A stretch of 64,000 bases of DNA, from positions 1 through 64,000 of the forward strand of contig JANYCZ010000036.1 in the NCBI GenBank assembly GCA_025360015.1, given 5' to 3'. Shown here piece after piece: positions 1-7,874 of the stretch (positions are counted from its first letter, which is position 1; each line of letters starts with the position of its first letter). This DNA comes from Verrucomicrobiota bacterium (GTDB lineage: Bacteria > Verrucomicrobiota > Verrucomicrobiia > Verrucomicrobiales > Verrucomicrobiaceae). The position numbers and the translations under genes are program-made. The notes under the pieces were generated by a model. It saw only the letters and a program-made list of their open reading frames with translations, ran no database searches and was not told the origin of the DNA.

Positions 1-207
1 GTTGGCACGGCCGTGGCAGCCTCGAAGAAGGGGCGCGCGCACCCCTGTGCCTGCCAAAAAAACGAACCTGCCAGATGCGCTGCAATGCTTGCGCAAGCCC
101 CCTCAGAGGCAGTTTTGCGCCGGGACTTTGGACACCGTTGAAACAGAAAACAGATGCCAGGCATTTAATTGTTGATCAAGTCACATTTTTGCTCACTTTC
201 TGCCATC

Positions 208-1344
208 ATGAAATCCACCCCATCCTCTGATCCCCAGCCTTCGCCGCTTGAGGTACAGCTCGTTGGTGTGAATGCGAAAACAGGACTCTATCCCGGCGCG
301 CGGTCATGGTCCGGCGGCAGGCTCCGCATCTTGGGCAAGGGCCCGCTGGAGTCCTACTGCTACCATGTCATGTCCCGCACCTGCGGCGGCGAGGTGTTCT
401 TTGACGATGTCGAAAAAGAAGCCATGCGCCGCGTGATCTGGCGCATGGCGGAGTTCTCCGGCATCAAGATCGTGACTTACTGCCTCATGAGCAATCATTT
501 CCATCTGCTGGCCGAAGTGCCGCATCGGGAGACGTGGTTGCAGCGTTTTGACGGGCCGCAAGGCGAAGCCAAGCTGTTCCAACACCTGCGCACCCTCTAC
601 AGCCATGCCTACCTGAGTCTCCTGCGCGATGAACTGGCAGATTTCCGCGCGCGCGGGATGGACGTGCTGGCCGAGCAGAAACTCGACGCGCTCAAAAAGC
701 GCTTCTGCGATCTGTCCTTGTTCGTCAAAGAAGTGAAGGAGCGTTTCAGCCGCTGGTTCAACAAGCGTCGCGGCCGCCGCGGCACCCTATGGATGGACCG
801 CTTCAAAAGCGTCCTCGTGGAAGGCAAGGGCGAGCCTCTGCGCACCATGGCCGCCTACATTGATTTAAACCCCGTACGTGCCGCCCTGGTCAAAGACCCG
901 AAGGACTACCGCTGGTGCGGCTATGCCGAGGCCCTGGGCGGCAGCCGCAGGGCGCAACGAGGTCTGTGCAAGGCACTGAGCAAGCCCGTGGACGGCTGGA
1001 AGAGTGTCGGCGCTGCGGCCGCGTATCGCTGCCTGCTGCATGATGAAGGGCGCGAGGTGAAAGACGCGCAGAATGAGAAGGTCGTGAAACGCGGCGTGAC
1101 CGCAGAATCAGCACGCGCCGTGCTGGCTGAGATAGGCAAGCTCAGCCCCGCAGAACTGGTGCGGCTGCGAGTGCGCTATTTCACTGACGGCGTTGTGCTG
1201 GGCAGCAGGGAGTTTGTAGAAGGCATCTTCGAAGCGCAGCGGGAGCAGTTCGATCCGCGACGCAAGCAAGGAGCCAGACGCATCGCAGAATCCGATTCCC
1301 CATTTTACACGCTGCGTCAGTTGCGGTTGCATCCCGTGGGCTGA
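208..1344 (+). CDS. REP-associated tyrosine transposase (RAYT, Y1_Tnp family)
   Basis: Single-strand DNA transposase/endonuclease of the IS200-like Y1 class, expected to act on REP hairpins. The HUH-type motif is visible as SNHFHLLAEVP about 95 residues in, and the family block AAYIDLNPVRAAL (catalytic region and NPVRA signature) lies near residue 220. At about 378 residues it is longer than minimal RAYTs, with a C-terminal tail of unknown role. The ATG at 208 is preferred; a TTG at 169 would add 13 residues. It stands alone, and REP-like hairpins lie about 180 bp downstream of its stop, as expected for a RAYT and its substrate. Bases 1-207 upstream show no gene I can support. Confidence 0.85.
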   Translation: MKSTPSSDPQPSPLEVQLVGVNAKTGLYPGARSWSGGRLRILGKGPLESYCYHVMSRTCGGEVFFDDVEKEAMRRVIWRMAEFSGIKIVTYCLMSNHFHLLAEVPHRETWLQRFDGPQGEAKLFQHLRTLYSHAYLSLLRDELADFRARGMDVLAEQKLDALKKRFCDLSLFVKEVKERFSRWFNKRRGRRGTLWMDRFKSVLVEGKGEPLRTMAAYIDLNPVRAALVKDPKDYRWCGYAEALGGSRRAQRGLCKALSKPVDGWKSVGAAAAYRCLLHDEGREVKDAQNEKVVKRGVTAESARAVLAEIGKLSPAELVRLRVRYFTDGVVLGSREFVEGIFEAQREQFDPRRKQGARRIAESDSPFYTLRQLRLHPVG

Positions 1345-1526
1345 TTGCAGGCAAGGCTCTCCACACGCCAGGCATCTTCAGTGAAATGAGAAGACCGCAG
1401 ACAATAACTTCAAAATCAGATCTCAGCGTTCTCCAATCTTACGGTGTTAGAGTGTTTTAAGTAATAACGTGGACCCACACTGGTGAAAATAGCCAAAGGG
1501 CCTCGCGAAGGCGCCAGCAATGTGGC

Positions 1527-1593
1527 CCGCTCAGTCCTCTGAGCGGTGTCTGGGCAGTCGTGCGCGCTGGGAACAGCTCAGAAGACTGAGCTG
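1527..1593. repeat. REPIN-like pair of inverted REP hairpins
   Basis: Two hairpins with 8-bp perfect stems and 4-nt loops: CCGCTCAGTCCTCTGAGCGG (1527-1546) and CAGCTCAGAAGACTGAGCTG (1574-1593). Reverse-complementing the second gives nearly the same sequence as the first, including a shared flank (AATG-GGCC, GCTCAGTC-TCTGAGC), so they are one REP in inverted orientation, the REPIN architecture. Similarity fades further out (about 1505-1620). This fills the gene-free stretch 1345-1686; apparent short reading frames there read the palindromes and are not believed to be genes. Confidence 0.75.
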
Positions 1594-1686
1594 GCCATTC
1601 TATGCGCCAGCCTCCGGCTCCAAACCTCCACCGGCTATAAAATATTTTAAAATGCCTAGATTGGTTCACTGCTTCCCTCAGTTTGA

Positions 1687-2457
1687 TCACGGGTTCAGCC
1701 GCGTAACCTTCAGCCGCAGAAACGCCCGCCCCGTATTCCTGTTGCGAAAGGTCAGAAGATTCGGCGGCACCGGATTGGCCACGCTCACAGCTTCCACATC
1801 AGCCGTGCCCCATTGCAAAAGATTCGTCGAGGACTCGATGAAGTACTGCACATCCGCAGCGCTGGGAACATAGCTCAGCGTGAGATAACCATTCACCAGC
1901 ATCGGCGCAGGCAGCCCCTGGCTGTCCGGAAGCACGGCATTCAGAGCCAGGGCATATTCCAGCAGGTTGGGCACGCCGTCATGATCCCAGTCACCCCCAT
2001 CCGCCGCCAGCGCAGAGCCCGCAGCATCCCCGAAGCTGGCATAACGCCACTGATCCACCGGCGTCGCCAGCAGCGTGAAACCCGCGCTGACCAGCGCCGT
2101 GCTGGCCGTGATGTCCGCGCCCCCTTGCAGCGTGAGCGTGCCCGTATAATTCGCCGCCGCAGAAGCACCGCTCAACGAGATGCGAAACAGCGGCCCAGCA
2201 TAAATCTCACCCGGCAGCAGAATGCCCGGCACGTTACCAAAGAAGGCGTTGCTCGACAACGCAGTGTCACTCTGCGGATCAGCGGTGAAGGTGGCCGTCA
2301 GGTCATTGAGAAACACCTTGTCAGTCGCGCTCGTGTTCGTCAGCGTCCCGCTGAACAGTGCCTCCGCGCCCGCCGAGACCGGCTGTGCTACAGGATTCAG
2401 CGACAGCGTCAGCCCGGCAAAAGCCGTCTGACTCCACAGCAGCAGCAGCCATCTCAC
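1687..2457 (-). CDS. exported protein with a calcium-binding-like DxDxDG segment
   Basis: About 256 residues. A short hydrophobic N-terminus (VRWLLLLWSQTAFA) looks like a signal peptide. The middle resembles a beta-sandwich, and a segment GDWDHDGVPNLLEYAL matches the thrombospondin type 3/EF-hand-like motif common in exported Verrucomicrobiota proteins. The C-terminal part (residues about 190-256) resembles the usual domain that follows it (LSYVPSAADVQYFIESSTNL...W). The GTG start at 2457 is chosen because it overlaps the TGA of the upstream propeller gene (GTGA), indicating translational coupling. Function unknown; it is probably secreted with or attached to the upstream protein. Confidence 0.7.
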   Translation of the reverse strand: MRWLLLLWSQTAFAGLTLSLNPVAQPVSAGAEALFSGTLTNTSATDKVFLNDLTATFTADPQSDTALSSNAFFGNVPGILLPGEIYAGPLFRISLSGASAAANYTGTLTLQGGADITASTALVSAGFTLLATPVDQWRYASFGDAAGSALAADGGDWDHDGVPNLLEYALALNAVLPDSQGLPAPMLVNGYLTLSYVPSAADVQYFIESSTNLLQWGTADVEAVSVANPVPPNLLTFRNRNTGRAFLRLKVTRLNP

Positions 2458-3971
2458 GGCTCCACCTCCCCAATCGCAAACAGAATGGCATTCGCAATCA
2501 CATACACCGTGCCGTCCACCCCGATGACAGAAGGTGTGTAGGCCTCGCCAATGCCTGACGTCAGCATCAGCGGCTCGATAAGCGTGTTGGACGTAAAATC
2601 CCAGCGATAGACCTTGCCGTCCTCGCTGTGCACAATGGCTGACTTCTTCGCGCTGTCGATGGCCACCGTGTTCACGCACCATTCACGCACTGCGCCCGGC
2701 GTGGAAGGATACTCATCATCCGGCGTGGGCCCAATGACCGTGAGAATTTCCTTCATCACGGCCGCTCCGGTGACGCCATCAGTCATCGTGTCATTCGGAT
2801 CCAGCACCGCCAGCTTGTTCAGTCCATCGCCTCCGACACCCGCGTAGTTGTTGTACTTCGAAAGCAGCAGGTACTTGGAAGCGCCCCGATACGCCGCCAC
2901 CAGCGACGCAGGTACCACCGAGGGCGTATGGTCCCAGCCAAAAGCCCCCGACGGCTTCGACTGCGTCAGTGTCTTGTCATAGTGCCGCAACCAGCCACGA
3001 TAATGGTTCACTCCCCACGAGTGCTCAAACACCCCAAAATAAACATCCCCATCAGGCCCGACCATCGGCGAAGCCGTGCCGTCATCCAGCAGCCGCGCAT
3101 CATCAGTCGGGCTCAGCGCATCCTTGAGCCTTACCTTTCCAGTGGTGGCCAGCGTGCGGCTGTCCAGCATCAGTAGATAACCAAAGCCATTCCCATCCAC
3201 CACCGCGACATAGAGCGCCTTGTGATTGTTGCTCAAAGCAGGTGCCAGATTGTGCGGCAGCCGCAGCACCGCCGGATCCGCCGCCGCACTCGTCGCGCTC
3301 ACCCACGAGCCCGTCCCATCCTCCGCAATCCGGGCGATCCCGCTTTGAAGCGCCTGCGTGGTCGCTCCGCTGACCACGAAACCGAAATAAAGATTGCCAT
3401 AACGGTCTGCCGTGATGGGCGTGTTGATCCGCACATTCGCATCAAAAGTTGCGGAATCCGACACATAGTTGGACATCCCGTAAAAGGCGATTTTGCCCAT
3501 CGCCCCCGTGCTTTCATCCGGCGTATCCCGGTAGGAAACCGTGCCACCCGCATCCGCATAATACACCCGGTTCTTCGGTGTCAGCGCGATGCCAAAATGC
3601 GGCACCCAGTTGTGCGTGGGCAGGGAATAGCCCGTCGGCAGCTGCCATCTCTGGGCTCCCGTTGCACCATCACGCGCCTCGATGCGAAAGCCGTCACCCG
3701 CCCCCGTTTTCACCGGCACGATCACCGTGTTCTGCCGCGTGATCAGCGGCGAGCCATAATGCGCGTAGAGCGTGGTGCCGACATACTGCGGCGCCAGATC
3801 CACCGGCATCTGCCACAGAATGCGCTGCAATGCCTTGGAACTCACCTGCGACAGCCCCGTGTGCTGCCCATCATGCCCATGCCCGCTCCAGGGCACAGCG
3901 ATGCTCTGCGCGTGCGCAGCGCAGCCAAGCAGCAGGCTGCAAACAAGCGAGCGATGTAGAAAAGTGATCAT
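2454..3971 (-). CDS. exported PQQ-like beta-propeller protein
   Basis: 505 residues with an N-terminal signal peptide (HRSLVCSLLLGCAAHAQS). The body carries repeated beta-propeller blades resembling PQQ-binding-like repeats: DGATGAQRW, ITADRYGNLYFGF, MVGPDGDVYFGVFEHSWG, PSVIGVDGTVYVI. No catalytic dehydrogenase signature is recognised, so a binding or scaffold role is as likely as an enzyme. It is first in a two-gene unit; its stop codon overlaps the start of the DxDxDG protein. Confidence 0.7.
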   Translation of the reverse strand: MITFLHRSLVCSLLLGCAAHAQSIAVPWSGHGHDGQHTGLSQVSSKALQRILWQMPVDLAPQYVGTTLYAHYGSPLITRQNTVIVPVKTGAGDGFRIEARDGATGAQRWQLPTGYSLPTHNWVPHFGIALTPKNRVYYADAGGTVSYRDTPDESTGAMGKIAFYGMSNYVSDSATFDANVRINTPITADRYGNLYFGFVVSGATTQALQSGIARIAEDGTGSWVSATSAAADPAVLRLPHNLAPALSNNHKALYVAVVDGNGFGYLLMLDSRTLATTGKVRLKDALSPTDDARLLDDGTASPMVGPDGDVYFGVFEHSWGVNHYRGWLRHYDKTLTQSKPSGAFGWDHTPSVVPASLVAAYRGASKYLLLSKYNNYAGVGGDGLNKLAVLDPNDTMTDGVTGAAVMKEILTVIGPTPDDEYPSTPGAVREWCVNTVAIDSAKKSAIVHSEDGKVYRWDFTSNTLIEPLMLTSGIGEAYTPSVIGVDGTVYVIANAILFAIGEVEP

Positions 3972-4113
3972 CCAGGAGGGTGAAGCTTAGCTCACCAAAT
4001 TTTCCGGCAAAGGTCAAGGATGGCAATGTTGCGACCCCAAACTTCTCGATTTGTCATTCCTGCCCCCCTCAGCTGCTTTGCAACAACTCAGCCGCAGCGA
4101 CGTTCAAGGCATT

Positions 4114-5157
4114 ATGAACAAGATGCGTCATCTTACGTCTCTGCTCGTGATGACTATGGCCGCTATGACGACTGCCAAAGCCGTGCCTCCGGCAAATCCC
4201 GCTGAGGCAGCCAAGAGCACCCCGGCGAAAGCTCCGGCACCCATGCCGCCGCCGAGCGAGGCGGAACTCCGCGCAGGGATCACCAAGAGCCTTGGTTTTC
4301 TGGCCAGGGAAGGGGAGGAATGGATGACCGCTAAAAACTGCAACGGTTGCCATCACCTGCCGGAGCTGCTTTGGAGCCACCGCGAGGCAAAACAGCGTGG
4401 ATTTGCCGTGGATGCTAAAAAGTACGAGGAATGGCTCGCATGGGCGATCGAACGCGCAACAGATAAACGGCCGGGACTCGAAGAAGCCGCGCTGATGATT
4501 TTAGCCCTTCCGGACCGACCCGCACCAGAACTGACAAACCTGCTCGTCGCAGAGCAAAAGCCGGACGGTTCCTGGAACCCCGCCGGGCAGTTCACCGGCC
4601 TGCAAAAACGGGGTGCAGGAGATGCGCAGGCCAATACGCTCCGCCTCAATCTGATCGCTCTTGCCACACCCCCGCATGCGATGGCTGAAGCAGATGGCGC
4701 GCGCGTCAAGGCTACGGCCATACTGCAAAAGAAAGATGCCCCAACCACCATGGAGTCGCTCGTTTTCCGCACCCTCTATGCCCGCCGCTTTGACAAGCCG
4801 GAGGACGCCAAGGCTTTGGTCAAAGACATCGTCAAACGACAGCGTGGCGACGGCGGCTGGAGCTACATCCTCGGCGAAAACATGAGCGACGTTCTTGCCA
4901 CCGGCCAGGTGCTGTACGTTCTGCAGCAAGATGCCGCTGATGCACCCACTGCGACCGCCATCGCCCGTGCCCAGCATTGGCTGCTTAAGGCCCAGCGCGC
5001 CGACGGCAGCTGGCCCATCGACATCACCCATATCAGCCAGAATGACCGTAGCGGATCTGACAAAGCCAAATCCTTCAAAGACGCTACAGGCATCTACACC
5101 TATTGGGGCTGTGCTTGGGCAACGATCGGCCTGTTGCAGGGAGTTCCGGTGAAGTAG
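4114..5157 (+). CDS. exported cytochrome c/QW-repeat (terpene-cyclase-like) protein
   Basis: About 347 residues. The N-terminus (MNKMRHLTSLLVMTMAAMTTAKA) is a signal peptide, followed by a Pro/Ala-rich linker. A single c-type haem motif CNGCH follows near residue 75. The remainder is alpha-helical with three QW-like motifs of the prenyltransferase/squalene cyclase toroid fold: QKPDGSWNP, QRGDGGWSY and QRADGSWPI. The DxDD motif of squalene-hopene cyclases is not seen, so true cyclase activity is doubtful. The ATG at 4114 follows an AAGG; 4123 is an alternative. The gene stands alone. A haem-bearing periplasmic protein on a cyclase-like scaffold is the best description. Confidence 0.7.
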   Translation: MNKMRHLTSLLVMTMAAMTTAKAVPPANPAEAAKSTPAKAPAPMPPPSEAELRAGITKSLGFLAREGEEWMTAKNCNGCHHLPELLWSHREAKQRGFAVDAKKYEEWLAWAIERATDKRPGLEEAALMILALPDRPAPELTNLLVAEQKPDGSWNPAGQFTGLQKRGAGDAQANTLRLNLIALATPPHAMAEADGARVKATAILQKKDAPTTMESLVFRTLYARRFDKPEDAKALVKDIVKRQRGDGGWSYILGENMSDVLATGQVLYVLQQDAADAPTATAIARAQHWLLKAQRADGSWPIDITHISQNDRSGSDKAKSFKDATGIYTYWGCAWATIGLLQGVPVK

Positions 5158-5206
5158 CGGTCGGCGCTTGCCGCGTGCAAAATCATCGTCTATTTCTCGT
5201 GCTTCT

Positions 5207-5536
5207 ATGTCCGCCATCCCCGCCGAATTTCCTGGAGTCACCGCTGTCACGAAAGCGAACGTCTATTTTGACGGCAAAGTCGTCAGCCACAGCATCTTGT
5301 TTCCTGATGGCAGCAAAAAGACCCTCGGCCTCATCTACCCCGGTGATTTCCATTTTGGCACCGCCAAGGCCGAGCGCATGGAGATCGTCGCGGGCGACTG
5401 CGTGGTGAAGCTCGATGGCAGCGATGCCAAGACCTCCTACACGGGCGGTCAGTACTTCGACGTCCCTGCCAGCAGCGGCTTCGACATCACCATCAGCTCC
5501 GGCATTTGCGAGTACATCTGCTCGTTCCTGGATTGA
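5207..5536 (+). CDS. ppnP: pyrimidine/purine nucleoside phosphorylase PpnP
   Basis: 109 residues, the usual length for the PpnP (former DUF1255/UPF0345) cupin family. The enzyme cleaves nucleosides with phosphate into base and ribose-1-phosphate. Family features seen: an N-terminal FPGVTAVTKANVYFDGKVVSHSI, the central TLGLIYPGDFHFGTAKAERMEI and the cupin strand GGQYFDVPASSGFDI. The ATG at 5207 gives the normal N-terminus; an upstream in-frame start would add 13 atypical residues. It precedes the potassium genes, but the KdpE-like box between them argues for a separate promoter. Confidence 0.88.
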   Translation: MSAIPAEFPGVTAVTKANVYFDGKVVSHSILFPDGSKKTLGLIYPGDFHFGTAKAERMEIVAGDCVVKLDGSDAKTSYTGGQYFDVPASSGFDITISSGICEYICSFLD

Positions 5537-5563
5537 TCCGGCTTTAACGGGCAGCATCATCTC

Positions 5564-5581
5564 TTCACACATTCTTAACTC
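5564..5581 (+). promoter_or_regulatory. KdpE-like tandem heptamer upstream of kup
   Basis: TTCACAC-ATTC-TTAACTC, two heptamers of the pattern TTnACnC spaced 11 bp, one helical turn, as OmpR-family regulators prefer. The same layout is found before kdpF and before the second kdpD. The site lies 57 bp ahead of the kup start codon. That KdpE binds it is inferred from co-occurrence only. Confidence 0.45.
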
Positions 5582-5637
5582 CGCCTTTGGCGGCATTCAC
5601 TGGAGGCCGGGGTATTTCCGGTGAACATCACGGCGTC

Positions 5638-7584
5638 ATGAACGACACGACAGACAAGCCCGGCCTTCACAAGCATTCCACCACCACCCTCGTCATCGGG
5701 GCGCTGGGGGTGGTCTTTGGGGACATCGGCACCAGCCCGATCTACACGCTCAAGGAATGCTTCAGTCCGCACAGCCCACATCACATTGCTGCGACGCATG
5801 CGAACCTGCTGGGTGTCATTTCACTGGTGCTATGGGCGCTGATCGTGCTCGTCTGCATCAAGTACCTCGTCTTCGTGCTGCGTGCGGACAACAAGGGGGA
5901 GGGCGGTGTGCTCTCGCTCATGGCGCTGGCCTCGCATGGCATGTCGGAGACGTTGAAACGCCGTTCGGTGATCGTACTGCTCGGCCTGTTTGGCGCAGCG
6001 CTACTGTTTGGGGATGGCATCATCACCCCCGCCATTTCCGTGCTCAGCGCCATCGAAGGTCTCAAGGATGGCGGACTGCTCGGCAGCCCGCCGGTGGATG
6101 CCGCTGCGGCATTGCTGTGGGAGGACCAGAGAGAGTGGCTCATCATGGGCATCACCATTGTCATCCTGATCGTGCTGTTTTCGGTGCAGTTCCTCGGCAC
6201 GGCACGGATGGGGCGCTTTTTTGGTCCGATTACCGCCCTGTGGTTTCTCACGCTCGCGGCTCTCGGTGTTTCCCACTTGATTCACGGCCCTGAGATCCTC
6301 GCTGCGTTCAATCCGCTGCACGGCTGGCACTTTCTGATCAGCGGCGGGCATAAGTCGTTCGTGATTCTTGGCAGTGTGTTTCTGGCCGTTACTGGGGGTG
6401 AGGCGCTGTACGCGGACATGGGCCATTTTGGCGCTGGTCCTATTCGCCGTGCCTGGTTTATACTCGTGCTGCCGGCGCTGGCGCTGAACTACCTCGGCCA
6501 GGGGGCGCTGCTTATGAAGCAGCCAGATCTGGCACACGCACCCTTCTTCCAAATGGCTCCCGCATGGGCCACGCTGCCGATGGTGCTGCTCGCCACCGCA
6601 GCGACGGTGATCGCCTCGCAGGCGCTCATCACCGGCACCTACTCGCTGACGCTCAGCGCCGTGCAACTTGGCTACCTGCCGCGCATCAGCATTCGCCACA
6701 CTTCAGAGCATGCCCAGGGGCAGATCTACATCCCCCTGGTGAACTGGCTGCTCATGTTCGCCTGTCTCGCCTTGGTGCTGGCCTTCCGCACCTCCACCAA
6801 TCTGGCCGCTGCGTATGGCGTGGCCGTGACGATGACCATGCTCATCACCACCTTCCTGTTTTACTTTGCCGCGCGCCATCTCTGGAAGTGGTCCCTGCTC
6901 AAGACGGTGCCGCTATGCCTGCTGTTTGGCGTGATCGAACTCGCCTTCCTCAGTGCCAATCTGGTGAAATTTTTCGACGGCGGCTGGTTCCCGATTGTAG
7001 TCGGGATCATCATTTTCACGCTCATGACGACCTGGGCCACCGGTCGCCGCCTGGTGCGTGCCTCGATGGAAAAAAGCTCCCTCAGCCAGGAAACCCTCTG
7101 CGAAAGCCTCAAGCGCAGCCCACCCGTCACCGTGCCCGGCACCGCCATTTTCCTGGCGAGTACCAAGGGGCGCTCCCCCATTGCGCTGCTGCACAGTCTG
7201 AAGCACTACCGTGCTATCCATGAGCGCGTCATCTTCATGACTTTGATCGTCGAAGACGTGCCCTGGGTGCCGCCGAGCCGCCGCGTGGAAGTCGAAAACA
7301 TTGCCGAAGGTTTCTGGCGTGTGACGGGCCGCTTCGGCTTCATGCAAAAGCCCCATGTGCCGCGCCTGCTGCGCCTGTGCTCCAATCAAGGTCTCGAAGT
7401 TACCGCGGAGAAGGCCACCTTCTTCCTTGGCCGCGAAATCATCGTGCCAAGTCCGAAACCGGGCATGGTTAGATGGCGCGAGCACCTCTTTGCGTTTGCC
7501 AGCAAAATGGCGCAGCAGCCTGCAACTTACTTCCAGATTCCCTTGGGCCGGGTGATCGAGCTGGGGCAGCAGGTAGAGATTTAA
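5638..7584 (+). CDS. kup: low-affinity potassium transporter Kup
   Basis: 648 residues; proton-coupled K+ uptake across the inner membrane. The family N-terminus LVIGALGVVFGDIGTSPIYTLKECF is clear, followed by about 12 hydrophobic segments (for example GLFGAALLFGDGIITPAISVLSAIEG) and the usual cytoplasmic C-terminal domain (VPGTAIFLAS through FLGREIIVPS). The ATG at 5638 is chosen because it gives the normal N-terminus. It is immediately followed by the kdp operon, so constitutive and high-affinity K+ uptake are encoded side by side. A heptamer repeat upstream suggests shared control. Confidence 0.95.
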   Translation: MNDTTDKPGLHKHSTTTLVIGALGVVFGDIGTSPIYTLKECFSPHSPHHIAATHANLLGVISLVLWALIVLVCIKYLVFVLRADNKGEGGVLSLMALASHGMSETLKRRSVIVLLGLFGAALLFGDGIITPAISVLSAIEGLKDGGLLGSPPVDAAAALLWEDQREWLIMGITIVILIVLFSVQFLGTARMGRFFGPITALWFLTLAALGVSHLIHGPEILAAFNPLHGWHFLISGGHKSFVILGSVFLAVTGGEALYADMGHFGAGPIRRAWFILVLPALALNYLGQGALLMKQPDLAHAPFFQMAPAWATLPMVLLATAATVIASQALITGTYSLTLSAVQLGYLPRISIRHTSEHAQGQIYIPLVNWLLMFACLALVLAFRTSTNLAAAYGVAVTMTMLITTFLFYFAARHLWKWSLLKTVPLCLLFGVIELAFLSANLVKFFDGGWFPIVVGIIIFTLMTTWATGRRLVRASMEKSSLSQETLCESLKRSPPVTVPGTAIFLASTKGRSPIALLHSLKHYRAIHERVIFMTLIVEDVPWVPPSRRVEVENIAEGFWRVTGRFGFMQKPHVPRLLRLCSNQGLEVTAEKATFFLGREIIVPSPKPGMVRWREHLFAFASKMAQQPATYFQIPLGRVIELGQQVEI

Positions 7585-7591
7585 GCCTGCT

Positions 7592-7609
7592 TTAACGCAT
7601 TTTTGACGC
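7592..7609 (+). promoter_or_regulatory. KdpE-like tandem heptamer upstream of the kdp operon
   Basis: TTAACGC-ATTT-TTGACGC, two TTnACnC heptamers with 11-bp spacing just downstream of the kup stop. A perfect 7-bp stem (TCCTGCC at 7616-7622 with GGCAGGA at 7631-7637) follows in the presumed leader before the first small gene; it has no T-run and so is not a clear terminator. Control by KdpE is inferred. Confidence 0.45.
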
Positions 7610-7682
7610 CGCACGTCCTGCCTTTAACTCGGCAGGATCCGGTGAGCACGCATCTTGGTGGTGGAACAACATCCATCACGCC

Positions 7683-7766
7683 ATGCACGACCTCGTCTAC
7701 CTCGGCCTCACACTGGCCTTCTTCATCGTCAGCGCGCTTTACGTGCGCTTCTGCGAGCAACTCTAA
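7683..7766 (+). CDS. 27-aa membrane peptide upstream of kdpF
   Basis: Short reading frame MHDLVYLGLTLAFFIVSALYVRFCEQL: one transmembrane segment with a charged C-terminal tail ending near RFCEQL. Comparable tiny genes precede kdpF in several phyla. It ends 14 bp before kdpF, consistent with the same operon. No strong ribosome-binding site is visible. Its role is unknown; by analogy with KdpF it may associate with or stabilise the KdpABC complex. Confidence 0.6.
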   Translation: MHDLVYLGLTLAFFIVSALYVRFCEQL

Positions 7767-7780
7767 ACCTAACCACCGCC

Positions 7781-7864
7781 ATGGAAACCATCATCGTGGG
7801 CGTCATCGCCCTGCTCCTCTTTCTCTACCTCTTCGTGGCCATGATCCGGCCGGAAAAATTCTAA
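7781..7864 (+). CDS. kdpF: KdpF, small subunit of the K+-transporting ATPase
   Basis: 27 residues, METIIVGVIALLLFLYLFVAMI followed by RPEKF: one transmembrane helix with the conserved RPE(K/R)F end of KdpF. It stabilises the KdpFABC complex. It sits 10 bp ahead of kdpA, its usual position. Confidence 0.85.
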   Translation: METIIVGVIALLLFLYLFVAMIRPEKF

Positions 7865-7874
7865 TCCCACCACC

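Noticed and set aside
1-207. End of an upstream gene at the left edge
   Set aside because: No frame with recognisable protein similarity reaches a stop here.
1457-1873. Open frames on both strands over the REP hairpins (both reading WPAQSSE)
   Set aside because: The shared peptide is produced by the inverted repeat itself; no start signal or family match supports a gene.
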